A stretch of 64,000 nt of DNA from Dysgonomonas sp. PF1-14 (GCF_029892965.1 NZ_JARXWN010000016.1:35399-99398); one strand, 5' to 3'. Shown: positions 36,742 through 46,205, counted from the stretch's first letter. Numbers and translations are program-made. Notes: generated by a model from the letters alone, not told the origin.

Positions 36742-37800
36742 TTATCTTTTATTTATTTTCATTTCTACCTTGTTTTCTATTTTTTCCATTTCTTTTTTAG
36801 TATTCCCATCCTCTGTTGATTTATTATAAATATCTGATGAAAGCTTAACTAATGCAGTTATTCCTGCAACAATTTTGACAGTTGTAGAATGATTTTTATT
36901 GGGATCAGGGTTAAAATTTCGCCCTCTATTTTCAGGGTTATGACCTCCTGTTTCCAAAGCCTTATGCGCAGCAAGCTGCTCAGCGGCCCATTCTGTGGCC
37001 TCTTTTTCTTTTCTTCTTTCCCATTTGGGATCTGGTGCATTTCTATTTAGTTCAAGTGCACTTTCCGTTGCTGTCATTAACCCATCTGCCCTAACTGCCT
37101 GATCTGCGATAGATAGACCCAATAAAGCAATCGTGGTTTCGACAATAGCCTTTCCTGCATTTTTGTATTCCCTTCCTAATGCTTCCCTCTGGTCTAAGGT
37201 CATTGATCCTGTAGCTGATGTTGTTGTACCAGTCGCAACAAAGACAGGTACAGGTGCAGGGCCAACCGGAGTTGGAACAACAATACCTTGTTTTCCATCC
37301 GGATCAATATGTTTTATCGGATTATTGTAGCAATATACATACGGGCTCCAATTATAGAATTTCTCCGCCAACGGATCCACTGTCGTAAACCTACCCAATG
37401 CCGAATCGTAATGCCTAGCCGAGTAGTCGTACCAATCCAGGCGGTGCATCTGGTCGAGTTCCTTGCCGTTGTACTTGTAGGGCTGCTTACCATTATCCTT
37501 TGTGTTCTCAGGAAATCCTGCTCCGAACGGGTAGTAATACTTGCGCTGGATAAGGGTACCATCCTGATCCTGTACAACACGGGTGTTACCCAGATGGTCT
37601 TGCCGGAAGAAGTAGTATTTACCGTCTTCCCAGTAGCCGCCATCTACCAGTATACGCTTGAGTTTACCATTTTCGTAGATCTTGTTGCCTACATAGTCGG
37701 TTTCTTTTACCTGAGTGAGCAGACTGAGCGTTACATCGGAACCGATAACGGGTGCCGTAGAGAAGTTAGGATTGTAGGTATGCTTTACTTTCAGCTTCAC
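36742..37800 (-). CDS. Orphan Rhs cassette F, toxin tip of unknown type
   Basis: 352 codons from a GTG, with an upstream in-frame TAA. The type I core is almost identical in DNA to the resident Rhs (RQDHLGNTRVVQDQDGTLIQ shared), offering long homology for exchange. After NPIKHIDPDGK the tip has a Pro/Val-rich start, a helical stretch, an acidic-basic segment with GGHNPENRGRNFNPDPNKNH, and a hydrophobic VKIVAGITALVKL near the end. The membrane immunity partner suggests an envelope target. Function not recognised. Confidence 0.7.
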   Translation of the reverse strand: MKLKVKHTYNPNFSTAPVIGSDVTLSLLTQVKETDYVGNKIYENGKLKRILVDGGYWEDGKYYFFRQDHLGNTRVVQDQDGTLIQRKYYYPFGAGFPENTKDNGKQPYKYNGKELDQMHRLDWYDYSARHYDSALGRFTTVDPLAEKFYNWSPYVYCYNNPIKHIDPDGKQGIVVPTPVGPAPVPVFVATGTTTSATGSMTLDQREALGREYKNAGKAIVETTIALLGLSIADQAVRADGLMTATESALELNRNAPDPKWERRKEKEATEWAAEQLAAHKALETGGHNPENRGRNFNPDPNKNHSTTVKIVAGITALVKLSSDIYNKSTEDGNTKKEMEKIENKVEMKINKR

Positions 37801-37901
37801 GCCTGAGGCTGAGTATGTAAAGCTAGTGATTTATTTTAACTAAAACCTGACAAAGATGACGAAAATTACATATAAAACTCGATCTTATCTATAAGATAAA
37901 A

Positions 37902-37932
37902 CACTCCTGCCAATGATATATTGGCAGGAGTG
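37902..37932 (-). terminator. Terminator of cassette E
   Basis: CACTCCTGCCAA / TTGGCAGGAGTG 12-bp stem with a minus-strand TTTTATC tail, nearly identical to that of cassette F. Confidence 0.8.
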
Positions 37933-37973
37933 GGTTTATAGAGTATTGTAAATCTGAAGGAACAGAGTTTTTT

Positions 37974-38429
37974 TTAGTCATTAATTATAACAGAATTTCT
38001 ATTGATGTTTTTTTCATTTCTTTCAGAAGTGTCAACAAAATTTCTAATATAAAATAATACATCATTTTTTGTATAATTCTCATTTTCCTCTAAAAAGTGC
38101 AATAAGATCACTATATTAACTTGGGGGGATTCTCTCATGTCAATAATAGAAAAACCATTATTATCAACTAAAAGATAATGTAAGTATCCGTGTACAAGAA
38201 AATTCTTTATTAAATAAATTCCATGCTCTTTTTCTTTTATAGTATTTTTATTCAAAGGGTTTGTTATCATTTCATTAGGGAAATTATCAAGTGTATAAAA
38301 TTCTGGACAATCCCCATTCTTTTGTAAGAATGACAATACGCTTTCCTTTATTTCTTTTAATGGAATTTCTGTAGAAAAAATATTACTTGTAATTAAAATA
38401 AATAATGATAATACTGCTATTTTTTTCAT
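37974..38429 (-). CDS. Candidate exported immunity protein of cassette E
   Basis: A 151-residue protein with a signal peptide (MKKIAVLSLFILITSNIFS). The mature part is small and mixed alpha/beta (LVHGYLHYLLVDNNGFSIID). It begins 15 bp after the E tip. A periplasmic immunity protein implies that the partner toxin acts in the periplasm, consistent with a metallopeptidase. No family was recognised. Confidence 0.6.
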   Translation of the reverse strand: MKKIAVLSLFILITSNIFSTEIPLKEIKESVLSFLQKNGDCPEFYTLDNFPNEMITNPLNKNTIKEKEHGIYLIKNFLVHGYLHYLLVDNNGFSIIDMRESPQVNIVILLHFLEENENYTKNDVLFYIRNFVDTSERNEKNINRNSVIIND

Positions 38430-38444
38430 AAAATATTGATTTTT

Positions 38445-39491
38445 CTATTGAGATCTTTTTTTTATTTCTTGTAATTCTTTTATAATCTGCTTTTCTATAC
38501 TTTTAGGTTGTATTTCAACTTTACCAACCTTACCTTCAGTGGACAACTGAACATTCTCAGGGGTAGTATGTCCCTGTTCATGACCTGCCGTAACTGCTAA
38601 AACCTCATCAACGGATAACCCATCTAAATCTTTGACATCTTTTGGCTGATTATCTTTTTTAGCTTGTTCTATTGTTTTCTTAATAGATCCCTCATATAGT
38701 ACGATATCAAATCCTTTAACTTCTAATTCTCCATTTTTCACTGTCATTCGTTGAGATGTTTCTCCCAAAACCGTAGCTGTTTTTCCCCCTTCTTTTTCAG
38801 TCTTTATTTTTGAGCTTATTGACAAAGTAATATCCTTTTTGTGATTTAATAAGTACATTAGACTTCGAGTTGCGGTTCTGGACCTAAGCATTGCAGTACC
38901 AACTCTTTGTAAATCTTTTGGAGCATTGGAGGTTAATTTACCATTTACCAATCCTACAGGCTTTCCATTTGTTCCTATTATTTTTCTGCCATCAGGATCA
39001 ATGTATTTCAACGGATTATTCATCACATACACATACGGACTAATACTATAATACTCCTCCGCCAGCGGATCCACCGTAGTAAACCTGCCCAATGCCGGAT
39101 CATAATACCTTGCTGAGTAATCATACATATTCAGCTCGTGAGTTTTCTCAAGCTCCTTACCGTTGTACTTGTAGGGCTGGATATCCGGATTGAAACTATC
39201 AGCAAAGGTCATTCCGAACGGATAGTAATGGTTCTGTTGTTTACGCTGTCCGTCTGATCCGACAACAACCCTGTTGTTACCCAAATGATCATTCACATAG
39301 AAATAATATAGACCGCCTTCGATATAGCCACCATCGATCAGAATACGTTTCAAGGCATCTTGCTCGTATATTATATTGCCAACATAGTCGGTAGTGATTC
39401 GCTTATCGAAATTGGCATCCCCGCTTGTCGATCCCAGGACGGGGGTATAGCCCACATCGGTGGAGTTCAGGTGAACGGTGCGCAGCTTCAC
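38445..39491 (-). CDS. Orphan Rhs cassette E with HExxH metallopeptidase-like tip
   Basis: 348 codons from a GTG. The core is type II (HLNSTDVGYTPVLGSTSG, YYPFGMTFADSFN), but the first about 25 bp at its 5' edge are identical to the type I boundary of cassette F. The switch falls at the shared GGCGTGAAGCTG, so the cassette is mosaic. After YIDPDGRK the tip contains TAGHEQGHTTPEN at about residue 304, a zinc-metallopeptidase motif. The exported immunity partner fits a periplasmic protease or peptidoglycan-directed enzyme. Probably silent for lack of a start. Confidence 0.75.
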   Translation of the reverse strand: MKLRTVHLNSTDVGYTPVLGSTSGDANFDKRITTDYVGNIIYEQDALKRILIDGGYIEGGLYYFYVNDHLGNNRVVVGSDGQRKQQNHYYPFGMTFADSFNPDIQPYKYNGKELEKTHELNMYDYSARYYDPALGRFTTVDPLAEEYYSISPYVYVMNNPLKYIDPDGRKIIGTNGKPVGLVNGKLTSNAPKDLQRVGTAMLRSRTATRSLMYLLNHKKDITLSISSKIKTEKEGGKTATVLGETSQRMTVKNGELEVKGFDIVLYEGSIKKTIEQAKKDNQPKDVKDLDGLSVDEVLAVTAGHEQGHTTPENVQLSTEGKVGKVEIQPKSIEKQIIKELQEIKKRSQ

Positions 39492-39588
39492 GCCTGAGGC
39501 TGAGTATGTAAAGCTAGTGATTTATTTTAACTAAAACCTGACAAAACTAAAATTACATATAAAACTCGATCTTATCTATAAGGTAAAA

Positions 39589-39616
39589 GAGGCTGATCCA
39601 ATTATGGGACAGCCTC
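39589..39616 (-). terminator. Terminator of cassette D
   Basis: GAGGCTG / CAGCCTC stem with additional TCC/GGG pairing. Different in sequence from the CACTCCTGCC family but in the equivalent position, with minus-strand TTTTACC downstream. Confidence 0.65.
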
Positions 39617-39733
39617 AGTTTATAGTGGATAGTAAATCCTAATAGTTATTACTTCTGTATTTGTAATCCCGAAGGACGAGGTTAATCCTATTCATTATAA
39701 CTCTTTAGAAAATGAATCAATAGCTTTTTCAAG

Positions 39734-40411
39734 TTATAAATTAATAAGAACAGATATAATGCTGTATGACAAAACTTGTTCGTTAAATTCAAATTCGTTG
39801 TAATAATAGGCTTCAAAATTATTTATAATATTAATATTTTTATAAACTGCAAATTCGACAACAATATTGTCGCACTTTACACCATCAATATTTTTAATCT
39901 TCATTTTCTTGTCAAACTTCGACATTTTCTTTGTGTCTACTTCTTTTATATATTTTTCTTGATAAAAAGACTCCTTTGGTATTTTTATACATAACTTACT
40001 ATGTGGTAGTATGGATTTAAAACTATATAAAATTTGCCCTTTTCGGATGAGACGATTTTCCCCAATAATATATAAATCATTGCGTTCTACTGATAAATAA
40101 GGTATTAAAGGTAAGAATGACAACTTACACTGGTTCTCTTTTCTATCGAATCGATGCAGATACCTTGCATTATATAACTGTTCTATATCAGAAAATGCAT
40201 TTTCATTTAAATAGCTATCAAATAAATATAAACTATCCGATGTATTATTAATTAATTCAAACTCAAATACATCCTTATTTGTATTAACAAGAATAGAGAT
40301 TAAACTATCCGAATGTTGTGATAGATTTATATTTGAAATATTCACTTGCGCTTTTACTTGAAAAGAGAAAATAAATAGAATAATTGCTAATATGAGGGTA
40401 TTGTTTTTCAT
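39734..40411 (-). CDS. Candidate exported immunity protein of cassette D
   Basis: A 225-residue protein with a signal peptide (MKNNTLILAIILFIFSFQVKAQ) and a beta-rich mature domain. Its ATG (40411) shares one base with the stop codon of the frame-corrected D tip, indicating translational coupling. An exported location matches a toxin working in the periplasm. No family was recognised. Confidence 0.6.
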   Translation of the reverse strand: MKNNTLILAIILFIFSFQVKAQVNISNINLSQHSDSLISILVNTNKDVFEFELINNTSDSLYLFDSYLNENAFSDIEQLYNARYLHRFDRKENQCKLSFLPLIPYLSVERNDLYIIGENRLIRKGQILYSFKSILPHSKLCIKIPKESFYQEKYIKEVDTKKMSKFDKKMKIKNIDGVKCDNIVVEFAVYKNINIINNFEAYYYNEFEFNEQVLSYSIISVLINL

Positions 40412-41669
40412 TAATAATTGCCTTGTCTTACGTTTTTATTATGTGTTTCATCATATGGTCTAGGAGGTAAACCGAGAGTTCTTCTAACACTATTATTATA
40501 ATCAATCACTTTGTTTTGTGATTTTCCTCGATATATAATATGACCTATTTCGTGGAATATTACATCTGCTACATTTGTTGTGACTGTTGTTGGTATAAAC
40601 CGAGCTCCATTAGCAGGGTCTATTGGTGTTAAATAATAAGCAGGGGTACAGCTTGCACGGTCATACTAGTTCCCATTGAGGGGTCTATGAGAATAGTATT
40701 TTGACCATTTAGATTTAGATTAGGGTTCTCACTTGCTAACAATGTCAGAGCTCCTCCTCCATCCGAAGCATTAACAGTTTCTGTATTTCCATTATTATCT
40801 GTAACTTGGGTGCTTGTTCCATAAATAATATTAGTTATAGTACTCTCATTCATAACTTTTGTCAGACCTTTTAACGCGGTCTTCTGATCTCGGGTCATTC
40901 CTCTAGTAGAACCACTATATACAAGCATACCTGTGCTTGTATAACTGAAATTTTGGGTATGGTTTCCAAATACAGTGTTTAAGTCTGATGTAAATTGAGC
41001 TTGATTTTGTTGTGGGACGCTTATGCTATCACCCTTAAAATCAACAAATCTTATCGGATTATTTCCAACATAATTATACGGACTCCAGCTATAATACTTC
41101 TCCGCCAACGGGTCGACCGTAGTAAACCTGCCTATACTTGGTTCATAATACCTTGCCGAGTAGTCGTACCAATCCAGGCGGTGCATCTGGTCGAGTTCCT
41201 TACCGTTGTACTTGTACGGCTGCTTGCTTCCTTTGTCGTAGTTGTCCGCAAAACTCATACCGAACGGGTAATAGTTATTACGCTGTTCCAGTACCCTGTT
41301 TGCATCGGTTACTGCCCTGACGTTGCCCAGATGGTCACGGAAATAAAAATAGTATGTACTCTTTCCGATGTCGTAATAACCTTCGTCAGTCAGGATGCGT
41401 TTAAGCGTTCCATTTTCATAGATATTGTTGCCAACGTAATCGGTGGTCTTGGTCATATCCAATGCTGCTACATTTATTGTTGAGCCAACAACCGGACTTG
41501 TTGAATAACTACTGTTCCATTTCTGGACTACTTTCAGCTTCTGACCTCCTGCCGAATAGACATATTCGTTCCTTGCCTCTGCAACAGGACTCTTTATATC
41601 CATCTGTCTTGGTAAATTTAACGAATTATATTGAATGGAAGAAATACCTTTGTTCAAATCTTTGGTCAT
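40411..41669 (-). pseudogene. Orphan Rhs cassette D, metallopeptidase tip broken by a frameshift
   Basis: Type III core (MTKDLNKGISSIQYNSLNLP; TINVAALDMTKTTDYVGN) ending NPIRFVDFKGD. The frame stops at 40629. A shift of one base near 40664-40670 opens a second frame running to 40411: SYDRASCTPAYYLTPIDP, then VIFHEIGHIIYRGKSQ and a basic end. HEIGH (codons at 40540-40554) is the zinc-peptidase signature, with a downstream GLPPRPYDETH as in M91/NleD-like effectors. As written, the toxin lacks its active site; the immunity gene remains intact. Confidence 0.75.
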
Positions 41670-41820
41670 CGCACCGTTTTTACCACAGGTGGAATTTTAA
41701 CTAAAAAGTAATAAACCTCTACAAAAAATCAAAGAACTCTCAATTGGCTGTCTACTACCTATTCAAAAAAGGCATAGATAAAGATGTGGAATTTTCATAA
41801 CACAATTTTGCTATGTTATA

Positions 41821-41857
41821 AACCATCCTGCAAAAAATGCAAATTGGCAGGATGGTT
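41821..41857 (-). terminator. Terminator of cassette C
   Basis: AACCATCCTGC / GCAGGATGGTT perfect 11-bp stem. It lies between the C immunity gene and the head of cassette D. Confidence 0.75.
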
Positions 41858-41906
41858 TTTATTATTGCTTTTGCAACACACAGACTGGAAGTCTGCGCGA
41901 GCAGGG

Positions 41907-42173
41907 CTATATATCACTTTTTCTAATACTTCGCAATACTAACAGACCTCCAACAACCCCCACAATTATATAAATACCTATGAGACAAATATAATCAATC
42001 ATATCATTTACTTGAGATTCTAATATTTCATAAGGATTCTCTCCTAAAAGACTTAATTCATCTACACCATATTTCAATCTAATATGTTTAGTTATATATT
42101 TATAAACAGAGAACATTCCTATCAATATTGAGAGGAGTATATATATACATATGTATTTCTTAATTGATTTCAT
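41907..42173 (-). CDS. Candidate membrane immunity protein of cassette C
   Basis: An 88-residue protein with two transmembrane helices (ICIYILLSILIGMFSVYKYI and LIGIYIIVGVVGGLLVL) and an acidic loop between them. It starts 4 bp after the C tip. The membrane location suits protection against an envelope-directed cysteine enzyme. Confidence 0.6.
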   Translation of the reverse strand: MKSIKKYICIYILLSILIGMFSVYKYITKHIRLKYGVDELSLLGENPYEILESQVNDMIDYICLIGIYIIVGVVGGLLVLRSIRKSDI

Positions 42174-42177
42174 CTAT

Positions 42178-43383
42178 TTATCTTTTGGATGTACTACCTT
42201 GGCGACGATAACTTCTGTATATGTTTGATGATGGAGATTTTGAATTTAAAAATCCTTTTAAATAATGAGGTGTAACAATTCTTTCTTTTATTGTATATCC
42301 TTTATTTTTTATCATTGGTGTTGGACTTGGGTAGTGTCTTGTCGTTTCCATTGCTTCAGAACCACTTTTATTTAAAGCATCGGATGCAAATGTTGTACAA
42401 TTATTAGAAAAAAGATTATATTCATCTATTATATAGTTATCCGTAGTTCCTTTACTATTATCCCCAGGACTACGATATGTTGACTTCGCTGATGTCGTGA
42501 TATTATCCATGGTTTCTGTCATTGTTTCATCTGAAATATCTGTGACAACATAAGAATTCATGTTAGTTCCCTTTTTCTTACTATTCATATAGTCTTGAGC
42601 ATGCTTCCCCCTCATTACTCGCAAGTTACCACTTGTCTTTATGTTGTCTCTTTCAAGAGGCTCGTAAGAGTACACTACCATATCATCACCCTCCCCAACT
42701 GTAATCCAAGCGTGACCAGTTCCTATTGTTTCAACATGAACTCTTACTGAATCCCCATTTGGATCAATATATTTCAATGGGTTATTTAGACAATACACAT
42801 ACGGGCTAATCGAATAATACTTCTCCGCCAGCGGATCTACCGTACTAAACCTGCCCAATGCCGGATCATAATACCTTGCTGAGTAATCATACATATTCAG
42901 CTCGTGAGTTTTCTCAAACTCCTTACCGTTGTACTTGTAGGGTTGGATATCCGGATTGAAACTATCGGCAAAGGTCATTCCGAACGGATAGTAATGGTTC
43001 TGTTGTTTACGCTGTCCGTCTGATCCGACAACAACCCTGTTGTTACCCAAATGATCATTCACATAGAAATAATATAGACCGCCTTCGATATAGCCACCAT
43101 CAATCAGAATACGTTTCAAGGCATCTTGCTCGTATATTATATTGCCAACATAGTCGGTAGTGATTCGCTTATCGAAATTGGCATCCCCGCTTGTCGATCC
43201 CAGGACGGGGGTATAGCCCACATCAGTGGAATTCAGGTGAACGGTGCGCAGCTTCACGCCTGAAGCCGTATAGGTGTAATAGCTTTTACCGCTGGTTTCT
43301 ATATTCTTTACGGCAAGCTCACTTGGTAAATTTAAGGAATTATAATTAATCCCCAAAATTCCCTTGTGGCTATCTTTGTTCAT
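42178..43383 (-). CDS. Orphan Rhs cassette C with permuted papain/LRAT-like tip
   Basis: 401 codons from a genuine ATG (MNKDSHKGILG), type II core. After YIDPNGDS the tip has GTGHAWITVGEGDDMVVYSY and, about 120 residues later, SNNCTTFASDALNKSG. A His strand preceding an N-C helix is the order of permuted NlpC/P60 and LRAT-type cysteine enzymes, which can act as amidases, peptidases or acyltransferases. Its membrane immunity gene is 4 bp away. It could be translated if transcribed, but lacks most of the Rhs shell and any signal peptide. Confidence 0.75.
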   Translation of the reverse strand: MNKDSHKGILGINYNSLNLPSELAVKNIETSGKSYYTYTASGVKLRTVHLNSTDVGYTPVLGSTSGDANFDKRITTDYVGNIIYEQDALKRILIDGGYIEGGLYYFYVNDHLGNNRVVVGSDGQRKQQNHYYPFGMTFADSFNPDIQPYKYNGKEFEKTHELNMYDYSARYYDPALGRFSTVDPLAEKYYSISPYVYCLNNPLKYIDPNGDSVRVHVETIGTGHAWITVGEGDDMVVYSYEPLERDNIKTSGNLRVMRGKHAQDYMNSKKKGTNMNSYVVTDISDETMTETMDNITTSAKSTYRSPGDNSKGTTDNYIIDEYNLFSNNCTTFASDALNKSGSEAMETTRHYPSPTPMIKNKGYTIKERIVTPHYLKGFLNSKSPSSNIYRSYRRQGSTSKR

Positions 43384-43526
43384 TGCACCGTTACGGTTGT
43401 AGGTATATTGTCCCGATCCGTTTGCATGGCACTGCCTCCGTACGATTCGTTGTAAAACAGTGTCTGACTAAACAACGGGCTTGTTATGGATTTTGTCCAC
43501 GAGCGGACATTATAAGCATAGGAGTA
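43384..43526 (-). pseudogene. Degenerate Rhs leader shared by cassettes B and C
   Basis: Minus strand reads YSYAYNVRSWTKSITSPLFS then FYNESYGGS, typical Rhs repeat, and then jumps by an internal deletion with a frame change to ANGSGQYTYNRNGAMNKD. The same deletion and frame change are present upstream of cassette B (45494-45636). The two units therefore descend from one already damaged ancestor by duplication. Confidence 0.75.
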
Positions 43527-43594
43527 ATTTTAACTAAAACCTGACAAAGATGACAAAAGTTATATGTAAACTATACCTTACCCATAAGATAAAA

Positions 43595-43625
43595 CACTCC
43601 TGCCAATATATGATTGGCAGGAGTG
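43595..43625 (-). terminator. Terminator of cassette B
   Basis: CACTCCTGCCAAT / ATTGGCAGGAGTG 13-bp stem with minus-strand TTTTATC tail. Confidence 0.8.
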
Positions 43626-43703
43626 AGTTTATAGTGGATTGTAAATCCTAATAATTATGACTTCGGGATTACAAGGACGGAATATATCATTCCCTTATTT
43701 TCT

Positions 43704-44189
43704 TTAAAAATACGATATACATATACCTTCTCGTTCTAAAGAAACGCCCCCTCGTTCTCCAACCGTAAAGAATTGTTTATCAGACAACAATGTCGTTTTT
43801 CTTTGAAACAGACTTAGACCTATTGATTTAAAAGATATTTGTCCTTGTAATAATTCTATATTCCAATCATATTCTATTGAAGATGGTGGTAGATATTTAA
43901 TATTACGCGGGGTATGAGGATTACATCTCTCAATATTGTCTATTGTTAAGTTTACGTTCATAGATATATCAATGTTTAGGTTCCATATGTTCTCAAACAC
44001 TAAGGTTGCCGGACAAATATTGAAAGTGAAAGTTTTTTTTTCTCTATTAATCCACTCTGCAATATAATCAATATCCATTAAAAATTCATTTGTTTCATCA
44101 TTGAACCCAATAGCATATACTTTGCAGTCATGAAAATTAATATTTTCAAAATCTTGTATTAAAGTATTTGTTTCCATTTTTACTATCAT
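43704..44189 (-). CDS. Candidate cytoplasmic immunity protein of cassette B
   Basis: A 161-residue soluble protein overlapping the toxin stop by 4 bp (ATGA), implying coupled translation. The start region NINFHDCKVYAIGFNDE and IDYIAEWI followed by paired beta strands resembles the Imm50-like immunity group, recognised by the N-terminal F-H-D. A cytoplasmic location matches an RNase-type toxin partner. Family assignment is tentative. Confidence 0.6.
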   Translation of the reverse strand: MIVKMETNTLIQDFENINFHDCKVYAIGFNDETNEFLMDIDYIAEWINREKKTFTFNICPATLVFENIWNLNIDISMNVNLTIDNIERCNPHTPRNIKYLPPSSIEYDWNIELLQGQISFKSIGLSLFQRKTTLLSDKQFFTVGERGGVSLEREGICISYF

Positions 44190-45493
44190 CTTTTAGGTTT
44201 AGGTATTTCATTGGGGTTTGCAGGCCTAACATCTCCTTTTTCATGAACATGAGGAGTTGGCACATTATCACCCGATTTATTTCTATGTGGAATTCCTGTC
44301 CTATCCACCCTTTTTACCTCATCAAAACCAGTTGGATTTCGTGAATTTTCTTTATAAGTGGTTGTGTTGGATATATTTCCATCTTTATCTCTTCTAAATG
44401 TAGAATGTGGGCCTGTAGCTTCTTCACTTGGCTTCAAATGATTTGACCCTTTTCCTCCACTTTTACTAGAGCTAGCCTCCGATACTCTACCATAATCATA
44501 TCCGGCTTGTTTATTAAGATAAGCATTTCCTAATAAAACTGCCCCTCCGATAACTTCTGCAGCTCCACCCGCTACAACTACACCTCCTGCTCCGGCAACT
44601 AGACCTCCAACTGGAGAACCTACACCTGAGGCAGCAATAATTCCTCCTGCTCCAGCTGTACCACTTCCAGCGGACATATTAAATGTTCCTGCAACTATCG
44701 TAGCTGCCCCTACAATTACGGCTACATTGTCTACTGCCCGCAAGGTTCTATTATATTCGGAGGCATCGGTTGGAGTATATACATTCCTCAAACCTGTTGA
44801 ACCCGGTAAATTGTTGGTAACAACTCCAATAGTGACCCCCATAAGCTTATCTATCCAATCTTTCCCATCAGGATCGACACGTCTTATCGGATTATTACCA
44901 ACATAATTATACGGACTCCAGCTATAATACTTCTCCGCCAGAGGATCCACCGTACTAAACCTGCCCAATGCCGGATCGTAATGCCTTGCCGAGTAATCAT
45001 ACATATTCAGGCCATGCTTTCTATCCAGTTCCTTGCCATTGTACTTGTATGGTTGAGCAGTCAGATTAGGATTATCAGCGAAAGTCATACCAAACGGATA
45101 GTAATGGTTCTGTTGTTTACGCTGTCCGTCTGATCCGACAACAACCCTGTTGTTACCCAAATGATCATTCACATAGAAATAATATAGACCGCTTTCGATA
45201 TAGCCACCATCGATCAGAATACGTTTCAAGGCATCTTGCTCGTATATTATATTGCCAACATAGTCGGTAGTGATTCGCTTATCGAAATTGGCATCCCCGC
45301 TTGTCGATCCCAGGACGGGGGTATAGCCCACATCAGTGGAATTCAGGTGAACGGTGCGCAGCTTCACGCCTGAAGCCGTATAGGTGTAATAGCTTTTACC
45401 GCTGGTTTCTATATTCTTTACGGCAAGCTCACTTGGTAAATTTAAGGAATTATAATTAATCCCCAAAATTCCCTTGTGGCTATCTTTGTTCAT
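44186..45493 (-). CDS. Orphan Rhs cassette B with type-24-like (RNase) toxin tip
   Basis: 435 codons from an ATG, type II core. After RVDPDGKDW a Gly/Ala-rich hydrophobic stretch (GAATIVAGTFNMSAGSGTAG and following) resembles pre-toxin translocation segments. The C-terminal 75 residues (NPTGFDEVKRVDRTGIPH, TPHVHEKGDVRPANP) resemble polymorphic toxin type 24, a predicted RNase. The conserved Arg-Val-Asp and terminal His-x-His are visible. The immunity gene overlaps by 4 bp. The cassette shares its upstream scar with cassette C. Confidence 0.75.
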   Translation of the reverse strand: MNKDSHKGILGINYNSLNLPSELAVKNIETSGKSYYTYTASGVKLRTVHLNSTDVGYTPVLGSTSGDANFDKRITTDYVGNIIYEQDALKRILIDGGYIESGLYYFYVNDHLGNNRVVVGSDGQRKQQNHYYPFGMTFADNPNLTAQPYKYNGKELDRKHGLNMYDYSARHYDPALGRFSTVDPLAEKYYSWSPYNYVGNNPIRRVDPDGKDWIDKLMGVTIGVVTNNLPGSTGLRNVYTPTDASEYNRTLRAVDNVAVIVGAATIVAGTFNMSAGSGTAGAGGIIAASGVGSPVGGLVAGAGGVVVAGGAAEVIGGAVLLGNAYLNKQAGYDYGRVSEASSSKSGGKGSNHLKPSEEATGPHSTFRRDKDGNISNTTTYKENSRNPTGFDEVKRVDRTGIPHRNKSGDNVPTPHVHEKGDVRPANPNEIPKPKR

Positions 45494-45636
45494 TGCACCA
45501 TTACGGTTGTAGGTATATTGTCCCGATCCGTTTGCATGGCACTGCCTCCGTACGATTCGTTGTAAAACAGTGTCTGACTAAACAACGGGCTTGTTATGGA
45601 TTTTGTCCACGAGCGGACATTATAAGCATAGGAGTA
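45494..45636 (-). pseudogene. Degenerate Rhs leader upstream of cassette B
   Basis: Nearly identical to 43384-43526, including the same internal deletion and frame change, up to the boundary motif at 45637. Confidence 0.75.
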
Positions 45637-45704
45637 ATTTTAACTAAAACCTAACAAGACTAACAAAAGTTACATGAAAACTCTGTCTTGCCTGTAAGAT
45701 AAAA

Positions 45705-45736
45705 CACTCCTGCCAATGATGGGATTGGCAGGAGTG
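45705..45736 (-). terminator. Terminator of cassette A
   Basis: CACTCCTGCCAAT / ATTGGCAGGAGTG perfect 13-bp stem with 6-nt loop, then TTTTATC on the minus strand. Confidence 0.8.
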
Positions 45737-45833
45737 GGTTTATAGAGGGTTGTAAATCCTGATAGTCCTTACCTCTCGGGATTATAAATCGCGAAATAGG
45801 AGATGCTAACCACTTATGTTATTTATATTGAAC

Positions 45834-46205
45834 TCATATTAGTTTATTCCCTTTAAAGTAGAAAGTTATCAATAGTGTTAGCAAAAACAAGGACTCTAAA
45901 GTTTCAATATATCTACTAGTATTTAAAAAAGAACTTAATTCCTCTTTGTTTAATTCAATTAGAAAATCTTTTGGAATAAAATAGAATATTACGACTATTA
46001 CTATATGATATATCTTTAATTGAGGTACATTTTTTAATCTAAAGAGGTAAATAAATATAAAAGTATAAGTCAATACTGTCCCTATTATTATAACATAAAA
46101 TGGTATGTTTAATAAAGCACTACTCATTGCAAACAATCCGTTCAAGAGAGTTAAAACTACATGTATCGCGATTACAATTACTATTCCTGCATAAAAATTC
46201 TTCAT
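45834..46205 (-). CDS. Candidate membrane immunity protein of cassette A
   Basis: A 123-residue protein with four hydrophobic helices (about residues 5-28, 33-54, 62-80 and 100-118). It begins 11 bp after the A tip. This suggests the A toxin acts at the inner membrane. No family was recognised. Confidence 0.6.
   Translation of the reverse strand: MKNFYAGIVIVIAIHVVLTLLNGLFAMSSALLNIPFYVIIIGTVLTYTFIFIYLFRLKNVPQLKIYHIVIVVIFYFIPKDFLIELNKEELSSFLNTSRYIETLESLFLLTLLITFYFKGNKLI

Noticed and set aside
36393..45736. CRISPR array suggested by the regularly recurring CACTCCTGCC hairpins
   Set aside because: Spacing is more than 1 kb with genes in between; the hairpins are terminators of cassettes.
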